This document shows, piece by piece, positions 39,034-46,472 of a stretch of DNA of 55,414 nt (position 1 is the first letter of the stretch; every line of letters begins with the position of its first letter). Below the pieces are notes generated by a model that made no database searches, had not been told where the DNA came from, and worked only from the letters and a program-made list of their open reading frames with translations. Origin of the DNA: Komagataeibacter xylinus NBRC 15237 (lineage in GTDB: Bacteria; Pseudomonadota; Alphaproteobacteria; Acetobacterales; Acetobacteraceae); contig NZ_BCTP01000020.1 in assembly GCF_001571345.1 (NCBI RefSeq), positions 1 to 55,414 of the forward strand, given 5' to 3'. A program made the position numbers and the translations under genes.

Positions 39034-40608
39034 TCAGGCTTCGAGGGCGGCAGGCTCGGCACGGTCGCGCTTGACCAGCAGCTTGTTGAGCGCATGCACA
39101 TAGGCCCGCACGGCCGAGACCAGCGTATCGGCATCCGCACCCTGCCCATCGACCAGCTTGCCATCTTCTTCCAGCCGCACGGAGGTCCGGGCCTGCGCGT
39201 CGCTGCCCTCGGTCACGGCACCGACGGAATACAGCTGCAACGTCGCATCATGCGGCACGATAGCGCGGATGGCGTTGAAGGCGGCATCGACCGGCCCCTG
39301 CCCTTCCGCGTGGCCTTCGCGGCGCGCGCCATCGACTTCCAGCACCAGATCGGCGGTGGCGGGACGGCGCGAGCCTGCGGTGACATCGAGCGAGATGAAG
39401 CGGATGCGGGCATGGTCGCGCACTTCATCATCAACCAGCGCCACCAGGTCCTCGTCGTAGATGACCTTCTTGCGGTCGGCCAGATCCTTGAAGCGGGCGA
39501 ACGCCTCGTTGAACTGCTCTTCCTCCAGCTTGTCGTAGCCCATGGCCTTGAGCTTGTCGCGGAAGGCGGCGCGCCCCGAATGCTTGCCCAGAACCAGCGA
39601 GGAGCGGGTCCAGCCCACGCTTTCCGGCGTCATGATCTCGTAGGTGGCAGCGTTTTTCAGGATGCCATCCTGATGGATGCCGCTTTCATGCGCGAAGGCG
39701 TTGCGGCCCACGATGGCCTTGTTGGGCTGCACGTCAAAGCCGGTGATGGTGGCCAGCATGCGCGAGGTGCGCAGCAGGCGCTCGGTATGGATGCCGGTTG
39801 TAAAGGGCAGCACGTCATGGCGCGTGCGCAGCACCATGATGATTTCCTCCAGCGCCGCGTTGCCCGCGCGCTCGCCAATGCCGTTGATGGTGCATTCCAC
39901 CTGGCGCGCGCCCGCCTTCAGCGCCGCGATGGTGTTGGCAACCCCCAGGCCCAGATCATTATGGTTGTGGGTGGAGAAGATGACGCCATCGGCCCCCGGC
40001 ACGCGGGCGCGCAGGTCAGCGAAGATGCGGGCCATGTCCTCGGGCGTGGAATAGCCCACCGTATCGGGAATGTTGATGGTGGTGGCACCCGCGCGGATGG
40101 CGGTCTCGACACAGCGGCACAGGAAGTCGGGCTCGGTGCGCGAGCCATCCTCGGCGGACCATTCCACGTCATCGGTGAACTGGCGGGCGGCGCGGTTACC
40201 AGCCTCGATGACTTCCAGCACCGTTTCAGGCTCCATGCGCAGCTTGTACTTCATGTGCAGCGGCGAGGTGGAGATGAAGTTGTGGATGCGCCCGCGTTTT
40301 GCCGGTTTGATCGCCTCGCCCGCGCTTGCGATGTCGTTCTTGCCGCCGCTGCGGGCGAGCGCGCACACCACGGTGCTCTTCATCTTCTGGGCAATCTGGT
40401 GAACGCTGTCGAAGTCACCCCTGGAGGCCACGGGAAAGCCCGCCTCCATCACGTCCACGCCCAGTTCTTCCAGCGCTTCGGCCATGCGCAGCTTTTCCGC
40501 GAGGTTCATGGAAAAGCCAGGCGACTGCTCGCCATCACGCAGCGTCGTGTCAAAGATGATGACGCGGTTGGGGTCGATGCGGCCAAAGGAAGGATGGTCG
40601 ATGCTCAT
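39034..40608 (-). CDS. leuA: 2-isopropylmalate synthase
   Basis: A 524-residue enzyme committing 2-ketoisovalerate plus acetyl-CoA to leucine synthesis. Catalytic metal-binding parts: IIFDTTLRDGEQSPG at the N terminus, STHNHNDLGLGVANT, QVECTINGIGERAGN; C-terminal leucine-sensing domain includes ADLVLEVDG and VGAVTEGSDAQA. The ATG at 40608 has GAGG upstream. It stands at the end of the amidase-leuA direction but has its own leader peptide and promoter candidate. Confidence 0.94.
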   Translation of the reverse strand: MSIDHPSFGRIDPNRVIIFDTTLRDGEQSPGFSMNLAEKLRMAEALEELGVDVMEAGFPVASRGDFDSVHQIAQKMKSTVVCALARSGGKNDIASAGEAIKPAKRGRIHNFISTSPLHMKYKLRMEPETVLEVIEAGNRAARQFTDDVEWSAEDGSRTEPDFLCRCVETAIRAGATTINIPDTVGYSTPEDMARIFADLRARVPGADGVIFSTHNHNDLGLGVANTIAALKAGARQVECTINGIGERAGNAALEEIIMVLRTRHDVLPFTTGIHTERLLRTSRMLATITGFDVQPNKAIVGRNAFAHESGIHQDGILKNAATYEIMTPESVGWTRSSLVLGKHSGRAAFRDKLKAMGYDKLEEEQFNEAFARFKDLADRKKVIYDEDLVALVDDEVRDHARIRFISLDVTAGSRRPATADLVLEVDGARREGHAEGQGPVDAAFNAIRAIVPHDATLQLYSVGAVTEGSDAQARTSVRLEEDGKLVDGQGADADTLVSAVRAYVHALNKLLVKRDRAEPAALEA

Positions 40609-40709
40609 GGTAATAACCTCGGACTTGGTCCTGACATGGGACGGGCGACGGCACGCGCATGCGGCCTGTCTGTTCGTGTTCGCGCGGCTGCATGGCCGCT
40701 CCGATCAAT

Positions 40710-40754
40710 CCCCTGGGCGCGCCGGCACGCAGGCCGGCCCTGATCGCTCAGGGG
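40710..40754 (-). promoter_or_regulatory. Candidate leuA attenuator hairpins
   Basis: Two mutually exclusive structures can form around the stop codon of the leader peptide: a short one, CCCTGA-GCGA-TCAGGG on the minus strand (40738-40753), and a long one pairing CCCCTG (40749-40754) with CAGGGG (40710-40715), which encloses GCCGGC / GCCGGC (40721-40738). This is the usual layout for ribosome-position control, but no T run follows, so the mechanism might act on Rho or on translation rather than by a classical terminator. Confidence 0.45.
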
Positions 40755-40858
40755 CGGATAAGTCGAAGACGAAGGAGCCCCGTCGCGGCACATGCGCGCG
40801 CGGAAAGGCGCGCGTATGCGCCCGATCCGATCCCCACGATATGCGCTGTCGTTACCAT
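40748..40858 (-). CDS. Candidate leucine-rich leader peptide of leuA (leuL-like)
   Basis: A 36-residue ORF 139 bases upstream of leuA ending with LLRLRLIRP: four leucines and an isoleucine among the last nine codons, followed directly by the attenuator hairpins. It starts MVTTAHIVGIGSG. It has no strong ribosome site, but a promoter candidate places transcription start at or within one base of the ATG, so it may be a leaderless leader peptide, as known for other alphaproteobacterial leader peptides. The density of leucine codons just before paired hairpins is strong circumstantial evidence. Confidence 0.6.
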   Translation of the reverse strand: MVTTAHIVGIGSGAYARLSARACAATGLLRLRLIRP

Positions 40859-40865
40859 GCCGGGC

Positions 40866-40893
40866 ACAATACAGCCCCGCAACGTGATTGCAA
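40866..40893 (-). promoter_or_regulatory. Candidate promoter of the leuA leader
   Basis: On the minus strand: -35 TTGCAA (40888-40893), 16-base spacer, -10 TATTGT (40866-40871). Expected start about 7 bases later, i.e. 40858-40859, matching the A of the leader-peptide ATG at 40858. Confidence 0.45.
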
Positions 40894-40906
40894 CCCGAAA
40901 AGCGCC

Positions 40907-41875
40907 CTAGCCCGTGGCATGGGTGACCATGCTGTCAGTGGCGAAATAGCGGTCGATGGCCTGCACCATGGCCCCTGCCACCACCATGCGGTGCGCGGCC
41001 TGCCGCAGGGCCGCTTCATCCATGTGGTTGGACATGAAGCCCATCTCGACAAGCACGGAGGGGATGTCCGCCGATTTCAGCACCACGAAGGAGGCATGCC
41101 GCGAGGGATGCTGCAACAGCCCGATGCGCGGGCGGAAGGAAGTGACGATGCTGCTGGCCATGTGGGCGGCGCCATGGCGGGTTTCCTCGGTCACGAGGCT
41201 TGCGAGGATTTCCTGCACCTCGGGCGAATCCGCATGCACGTGCGGGCCGCCATAGCGGTCGGCGCTGTTCTCGGTGCGGGCCAGCATGGCGGTCTGGCGG
41301 TCCGACGCCTTTGAGGACAGCGTATAGACACTGGCCCCGCGCACGGCGCGGTTGGTCAGGGCATCGGCGTGCATGGAAATGAACAGCGATGCCTTGTGGC
41401 TGTGCGCGATATCCACCCTACCCTCGAGCGGGATAAAGCGGTCATCGGCTCGCGTCATGGCCACGCGGTAGCGGCCACTGGCCTCGAGCTGGCGTTGCAG
41501 CTCGCTGGCAGCCGCTTCGGCCACATGCTTCTCATACGTGCCGGAAATGCCGATGGCGCCAGGGTCCTTGCCACCATGGCCGGGGTCGAGCATGACCAGC
41601 GGCTTTGGCGGCGCCGCCCGGCCCACAATGGCGGGCGCGTGCAGCGGGTGGGCGGCGTGATGGGCTGCGGCGGGCGCGTGCAGCGGGTGGGCGGCGTGAT
41701 GGGCTGCGGCGGCCGCATGCACATGAGCCGGCACATGCGGGGCCGGCACCCCCGCAAGCGCGCTGCCGGGCAGCAGCACACCCAGCCCCGCCACAACAGC
41801 GCGGCGCGGCAGCACGGGGCCAGACGTGCGTGCTGTCAGGCCCGCCTTGTTTCCATCAGGCCAGCCAGTGGTCAT
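40907..41875 (-). CDS. N-acetylmuramoyl-L-alanine amidase (Amidase_3)
   Basis: A 322-residue zinc amidase that trims peptide stems from peptidoglycan, likely in the periplasm. The N terminus has a twin-arginine-like signal (PRRAVVAGLGVLLPGSALA) ending around residue 42. A His/Ala/Pro-rich linker made of two perfect 13-residue repeats follows. The Amidase_3 domain has the zinc ligands in VMLDPGHGGKDPGAIG, SLFISMHADALTN and the catalytic Glu in VLVEMGFMSN. An AmiC-like role in cell separation is plausible. It is upstream of leuA and divergent from rne. Confidence 0.88.
   Translation of the reverse strand: MTTGWPDGNKAGLTARTSGPVLPRRAVVAGLGVLLPGSALAGVPAPHVPAHVHAAAAAHHAAHPLHAPAAAHHAAHPLHAPAIVGRAAPPKPLVMLDPGHGGKDPGAIGISGTYEKHVAEAAASELQRQLEASGRYRVAMTRADDRFIPLEGRVDIAHSHKASLFISMHADALTNRAVRGASVYTLSSKASDRQTAMLARTENSADRYGGPHVHADSPEVQEILASLVTEETRHGAAHMASSIVTSFRPRIGLLQHPSRHASFVVLKSADIPSVLVEMGFMSNHMDEAALRQAAHRMVVAGAMVQAIDRYFATDSMVTHATG
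41630..41707 (-). repeat. 39-bp perfect tandem duplication in the amidase linker
   Basis: Two identical 39-bp units (41630-41668, 41669-41707), each coding for 13 residues of His/Ala/Pro-rich linker (AHHAAHPLHAPAA). Perfect identity implies recent expansion or ongoing slippage; the frame is kept. Confidence 0.85.
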
Positions 41876-42541
41876 GCATCAGGTTCCGGTGAAAACGGTT
41901 GCGGGTTCATGTGTCCCTTCCCCTTACCACCATCCACGCCCTTCGTCAGCGGGATAAACGCAAGCCCCTTGCAGGAAAGCCCGCATTGCGCCATGCTGCC
42001 CAGCCGTGATGGACCGCGCCCGGTCTGGCTGCCCCGCTGGCATGCCTGATAGGGCGAAATGCCAGCAGGCATGACTTAAAAACTCCATCCGGCATGCATC
42101 ATGCATGCGCGACATGCGCTTACCGGTATGCTTACCGGCCACGTTACGGCGTGGGGGCACATGCCACGCACGACCTGAGGCAGCCGCGCCGGTGTTCCCC
42201 ATCGACAGGAAACCGGATGGCATACCAGTCGATACGGAAGGTTCCGCCCCGGCAATCAGGCCGGGCCGCGCCCTCCCCAGCCAGGACAGAGGATGGATTG
42301 GATACCACGCGGACCTTTTCCGCATATGCGATGACACCATGCGCGAATACGGGCGGCACACGCATGCCGCATCCGGTCGCACCGCATGGCCTGTCCGCCC
42401 GCGCAGGGCGCGGTGGTCTCCTGTCCGGTTTCAGTCACGGCTTTTTCAATCATGCTTTTGTCCGCTCCCCCGCCCCTCCTGCCGCCACGACTCGCGCGCA
42501 GCCCGGATGCCGGAGCGTGACACACCGGAGTGCGCCTATTT
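41876..42541. other. 666-base region between the amidase and rne; probable long rne leader
   Basis: No convincing gene. It holds a perfect 17-bp palindrome GCATGCAT-C-ATGCATGC (42092-42108) and a direct repeat of GCTTACCGG at 42118-42126 and 42130-42138 (12-bp spacing). rne is often autoregulated through its 5' UTR in other proteobacteria, so a long untranslated leader here is credible. Short open frames in it have atypical composition and no ribosome sites. Confidence 0.5.
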
Positions 42542-45475
42542 ATGAGCAAACGCATGCTGATCGACACGACCCACGCGGAAGAAACCCGCGTGGTCGTGAT
42601 GGATGGTAACCACCTTGAGGATTATGATGTCGAAGCCGCTTCCAAGAAGCAGCTCAAGGGCAACATCTACCTTGCCAAGGTTATCCGAGTAGAACCCAGC
42701 CTCCAGGCTGCGTTCGTGGATTATGGCGGCAACCGCCACGGCTTTCTCGCCTTCAGCGAAATCCACCCCGATTATTACCAGATCCCCGTAGCCGACCGCG
42801 AAAAGCTGCTCGCGCTGCAGGAGGAGGAACGCCGCGCGGAAGAAGAACGCCGCGCGCGTGATGACGAGGAAGACGACGCCCCCCGCGCCGAGGACGAAGC
42901 CGAAACCCCCGCGGGCGAGGAAGGCGACGAGCCTGAAACCGTGGGCGGCGAGAACGATACCGGTGACGAGGCCCAGGCCCAGCGCCGCATCGCCCGCTTC
43001 CTGCGCAACTACAAGATTCAGGAAGTCATCCGCCGCCGCCAGATCCTGCTCGTGCAGGTGGTCAAGGAAGAGCGCGGCAACAAGGGTGCTGCGCTGACCA
43101 CCTACGTGTCGCTTGCCGGGCGCTACTGCGTGCTCATGCCCAACTCGCTGCGCGGGGGCGGTGTTTCGCGCAAGATCACCTCGGTGGCCGACCGCCGCCG
43201 CCTGCGCGACATCATTACCGAGCTGTCAATCCCACGCGGCATGGCCATGATCGTGCGCACCGCTGGCGCCCAGCGCCCGCGCGCCGAGATCATGCGCGAT
43301 TGCGAATACCTGCTGCGCCTGTGGGATGATATCCGCCAGCACACGCTGGAATCCGTCGCCCCCGCCCTGATCTATGAGGAAGCGAGCCTGATCAAGCGCG
43401 CCATCCGCGATATCTACACGCGCGAGGTGAGCGAGATCCTGATCGATGGCGAGCCGGGCTGGAAGTCCGCGCGCGAGTTCATGCGCATGCTCATGCCCCA
43501 GAACGCCCAGAAGGTGCGCCTGTGGCAGGACCACGAGCAGACCCTGTTCTCGCACTACAAGGTGGAGGGGCTGCTCGATTCCATGCTCTCGCCGTCCGTG
43601 CAGCTCAAGTCGGGTGGCTACCTGGTCATCAACCAGACCGAGGCGCTGGTTGCGATCGACGTGAACTCGGGCCGCGCCACGCGTGAGCGCAACATCGAGG
43701 AAACGGCGCTGCGCACCAACCTCGAAGCCGCCGAGGAAGTCGCCCGCCAGCTCCGCCTGCGTGACCTTGCCGGGCTGATCGTGATCGACTTCATCGACAT
43801 GGAAAGCCGCAAGCATAACGGCATGGTCGAGCGCAAGCTCAAGGATGCGCTGCGTACCGACCGCGCGCGCATCCAGGTGGGCCAGATCTCGCATTTCGGC
43901 CTGCTGGAAATGTCGCGCCAGCGCCTGCGCCCCTCCATTGCCGAATCCGCCTTCATGCCCTGCCCGCACTGCCAGGGCACCGGCATCGTGCGCGGGATCG
44001 AAAGCTCGTCGCTGCACGTGCTGCGCGCGATCGAGGACGAGGGCATGCAGCGCAAGGCCGCAGAAATTGCCGTGCAGGTCGCGCCCGAGGTTGCCTTCTA
44101 CATCCTCAACAACAAGCGCGCCTGGCTTTCGGAAATCGAGACGCGGCACAAGATGCAGGTCGTGTTCGCGCCTGATGCCACGCTCCAGCCGCCCGAGTGC
44201 AAGATCGAGCGCGTGCGCCAGCAGACAGCCCGCTTCGAGGCGCCTGCCGCCATCGCGCATGCCCCGGCTGAAAACAGCACCGTGCGCGAGATCCAGATCC
44301 AGGCCGAGCCGCCGGTAGCCGAAGCAACCCCGGAAGCCCCGGCCAGCACGGAAGAGGACGAGGATATCGCCTCGGGCACCGACCACCGTCGTCGCCGTCG
44401 CCGTCGTCGTCGCCGTGGTTCCGCTGCCACCACGCCCGAGCAGACGGCCGAGACGCCGCAGGCCCCCGCAGCCGAGGAACCGGCCCCCGTGCCTGCCCCC
44501 GCGCGCGAAGCCTATCGCGGCCCCACCCCGGCTGACCCGTATGGCGACCCGATCATCGACATCTTTGACGTGATCGAGCAGACCACGGCGCCTGCCGAGA
44601 TCGTGGAAGAGGTTGTGGAAGCCGAGCCCGCTGTCGTCGCCGTAACGGAGGAAGAGGAAGCGCCCAAGCCGCGCCGCCGCCGCCGCACGCGCCGCCGCAC
44701 CCCGGTTGAAACGGAAGCCACCCCCGAGGCCCCGCAGGCCGGGGCGGAAGCCGAAGTGAACGCGCCGGTGGCCGAAGCCCCGGTGGTGGAAGCCGAAGCC
44801 GCACCCGCCGAGCCGGTTGTGGCAGCCCCGGCGGAACCCGTGGAGGAAGCGCCCAAGCCGCGCCGCCGCCGCGCCAGCACGGCCACCGCCACGCGCAGCC
44901 GCCGCACCAAGGCCCCCGCCAGCACGCCGGAAGAAACCCCGGCCGAGGCCGTGGCGCCCAGCGCTGCGGAAGAGGCGGCCCCTGCCGAGGAAGCCGCACC
45001 CGCCAAACCCGCGCGCAAGCGGGCGGCCAGCCGGAGCACGGGCACGACGACGGCCACCACGCGCCGCCGCACTACCCGCAAGACGGCTGCCAAGGCGGAT
45101 GAGGCCACCGAGGCTGCGGCTGAAGCGCCCGTAAAAGCGAAAGCCGAAGCAGAAGCCCCGGCTGTGGAAGAGGCCCCCAAGCGCCGCCGTGCCCCGGCAC
45201 GCCGCAAGAAGGCCGAGCCTGCCGCCACCGAGGCCACGCAAGCCCCGGCGGAAGTGGTAGCCGAGACGGCGGAAGCCGCACCGGCCAAGCCCGCGCCGCG
45301 CAAGCGCGCCACGACCCGCAAGGCCACTACCACCACGGCCACGGCCACCCGCACGCGCCGCCGCAAGAAGGCGGAAGACGCAGCGGAACCGGCTACGGAC
45401 GAGGCAGCTTCATCTGCCGCGCCGACCGAAGCGGAAGCGACACCCCGCCGCCGCACGGGCTGGTGGAAGCGCTAA
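42542..45475 (+). CDS. rne: Ribonuclease E (RNase E/G family)
   Basis: A 977-residue endoribonuclease that starts mRNA decay and processes rRNA/tRNA. The N-terminal S1 domain (KGNIYLAKVIRVEPSLQAAF) is interrupted by a long acidic insertion of about 55 residues (around residues 90-145). The catalytic core shows GRATRERNIEETALRTNLEA with metal-binding Asp in VAIDVNSG and VIDFIDM; the zinc-link is CPHCQGTG (about residue 473). The C-terminal half is disordered, with Arg-rich blocks (HRRRRRRRRR-like, KPRRRRRTRRR) and many Ala-Glu-Pro repeats, the usual scaffold for a degradosome. ATG at 42542 follows an upstream GTG of no benefit. Confidence 0.95.
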   Translation: MSKRMLIDTTHAEETRVVVMDGNHLEDYDVEAASKKQLKGNIYLAKVIRVEPSLQAAFVDYGGNRHGFLAFSEIHPDYYQIPVADREKLLALQEEERRAEEERRARDDEEDDAPRAEDEAETPAGEEGDEPETVGGENDTGDEAQAQRRIARFLRNYKIQEVIRRRQILLVQVVKEERGNKGAALTTYVSLAGRYCVLMPNSLRGGGVSRKITSVADRRRLRDIITELSIPRGMAMIVRTAGAQRPRAEIMRDCEYLLRLWDDIRQHTLESVAPALIYEEASLIKRAIRDIYTREVSEILIDGEPGWKSAREFMRMLMPQNAQKVRLWQDHEQTLFSHYKVEGLLDSMLSPSVQLKSGGYLVINQTEALVAIDVNSGRATRERNIEETALRTNLEAAEEVARQLRLRDLAGLIVIDFIDMESRKHNGMVERKLKDALRTDRARIQVGQISHFGLLEMSRQRLRPSIAESAFMPCPHCQGTGIVRGIESSSLHVLRAIEDEGMQRKAAEIAVQVAPEVAFYILNNKRAWLSEIETRHKMQVVFAPDATLQPPECKIERVRQQTARFEAPAAIAHAPAENSTVREIQIQAEPPVAEATPEAPASTEEDEDIASGTDHRRRRRRRRRRGSAATTPEQTAETPQAPAAEEPAPVPAPAREAYRGPTPADPYGDPIIDIFDVIEQTTAPAEIVEEVVEAEPAVVAVTEEEEAPKPRRRRRTRRRTPVETEATPEAPQAGAEAEVNAPVAEAPVVEAEAAPAEPVVAAPAEPVEEAPKPRRRRASTATATRSRRTKAPASTPEETPAEAVAPSAAEEAAPAEEAAPAKPARKRAASRSTGTTTATTRRRTTRKTAAKADEATEAAAEAPVKAKAEAEAPAVEEAPKRRRAPARRKKAEPAATEATQAPAEVVAETAEAAPAKPAPRKRATTRKATTTTATATRTRRRKKAEDAAEPATDEAASSAAPTEAEATPRRRTGWWKR

Positions 45476-45498
45476 TTACGGCGTGACTGACCAAGTAG

Positions 45499-45533
45499 AA
45501 AACCTGCCTTCGCAAGAAGGCAGGTTTTTTATT
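45499..45533 (+). terminator. Intrinsic terminator of rne
   Basis: Perfect 12-bp stem AAAACCTGCCTT / AAGGCAGGTTTT with loop CGCAAG, then further T. Starts 23 bases after the rne stop. Confidence 0.93.
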
Positions 45534-45553
45534 GCCCGAATGAATTCTGTTTT

Positions 45554-45640
45554 CATCAAAATGTTTTGGTAAAACTTTTTCAAAAACCCTCGAAAGAACG
45601 CCGTCTTTTTGAAAAAAGGCAGCACCCAGAAACTTTTGTT
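45554..45640 (-). repeat. Dispersed structured repeat, copy 7
   Basis: Reverse-oriented copy between rne and the DUF1963 gene: outer arms, GGGTGCTGCCTTTTTT, GGGTTTTTGAAAAAG. First stem has partly decayed (GCTGCC / GACGGC). The downstream DUF1963 gene is then closed by copy 8 in the opposite sense. Confidence 0.78.
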
Positions 45641-45708
45641 ATTTTATTATTGATGCACAATAACCACATTTCTGTAGAAACTATACAAGTTAAAGGACTG
45701 GAATAACC

Positions 45709-46389
45709 ATGACCCCAGCCGCCCGCAAATGCCTTGACCAGCTACGCACCCTGCTGCGCCCGGCGTCAGTCGCAACCGCAGGCGGCTTCCGCCCGCCATC
45801 CGACCCGGCCACGTCATGGTTCTGCCGGGCCGTAGGCCAGCCGGGTGAAAGCCTGCCACAATGGAACGGCAGGCCCATGATCCCGATCCTGCAGATCCGT
45901 ATTGATGAACTGCCTTACGTGCCAGAACAACTGGCCCAGCTGGCGCTGATCGTCGTGTTTTTCGACATGGAGGATCTGCCCTTGGACAGGCCGCATGGCG
46001 AGGGCTGGCTGATCCGTGAATATACGTCCACCGACGGCCTCGTGCCGCTGCCCCAAGCCGAGCAGGCCTTCAAACCCTTGCCCATACGCTGGACGCGCAT
46101 TGAGGACGACGCTCCCGGCTGGGAAGATGCCTGGTCCCTGCCGATCAACATGGATGCCCTCGTTGCCGACGATGCAGGAAGCGATGCTTTCTCTGATAAT
46201 TTCGAGTGCCATGACCAGACCAAGGTAGGCGGCTACCCGGCTGATATACAGGGGGCGGTTGGCCTTGAGGACTTCATGTTCCAGATCAATTCGGAAGACA
46301 GGGTAGGCCTGATCTGGGGCGCCAGCGGAATGGCCTATTTCTTCCGGCTACCTGATGGGACGTGGCGCTGGTCATGCCAGTTTGATTGA
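45709..46389 (+). CDS. DUF1963 (YwqG-like) family protein
   Basis: A 226-residue cytosolic protein. DUF1963 features are the middle segment QLALIVVFFDMEDLPLD, the KVGGYPADIQ motif and the C-terminal MFQINSEDRVGLIWGASGMA followed by YFFRLPDG. Molecular role is not established to my knowledge; some members occur near toxin-immunity loci. The gene lies between inverted repeat copies 7 and 8 with no operon partner, suggesting an accessory gene. ATG at 45709 preceded by AAAGGACTGGAATAACC. Confidence 0.78.
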   Translation: MTPAARKCLDQLRTLLRPASVATAGGFRPPSDPATSWFCRAVGQPGESLPQWNGRPMIPILQIRIDELPYVPEQLAQLALIVVFFDMEDLPLDRPHGEGWLIREYTSTDGLVPLPQAEQAFKPLPIRWTRIEDDAPGWEDAWSLPINMDALVADDAGSDAFSDNFECHDQTKVGGYPADIQGAVGLEDFMFQINSEDRVGLIWGASGMAYFFRLPDGTWRWSCQFD

Positions 46390-46398
46390 CGGACACGC

Positions 46399-46472
46399 GA
46401 CTACCTTTTTTCAAAAAAGGTAGCGTTTTTCGAAGCTTTTTGAAAAAATCTTCACCAAAAACTTCCTTATGA
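46399..46472 (+). repeat. Dispersed structured repeat, copy 8 (arm-covarying)
   Basis: The first stem has CTACCTTTTTT / AAAAAAGGTAG instead of GCCGCC / GGCGGC, so both arms changed together; a T run follows (GTTTTT). The second stem GAAGCTTTTTGAAAAAATCTTC is nearly intact. Begins 9 bases after the DUF1963 stop and touches the HerA-like gene stop (46473). Confidence 0.85.

Noticed and set aside
40605-40793. Alternative 62-codon ORF upstream of leuA in another frame
   Set aside because: It runs through the hairpins and overlaps the leuA start with no Leu-rich section; the 36-codon ORF fits leader-peptide rules better.
42105-42545. 146-codon open frame in the rne leader
   Set aside because: No ribosome site, composition random-like, overlaps the palindrome and direct repeats; treated as untranslated leader.
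43226-45241. 671-codon Gly/Arg-rich antisense frame over rne
   Set aside because: Arises from the repetitive Ala-Glu-Pro/Arg tail read backward.
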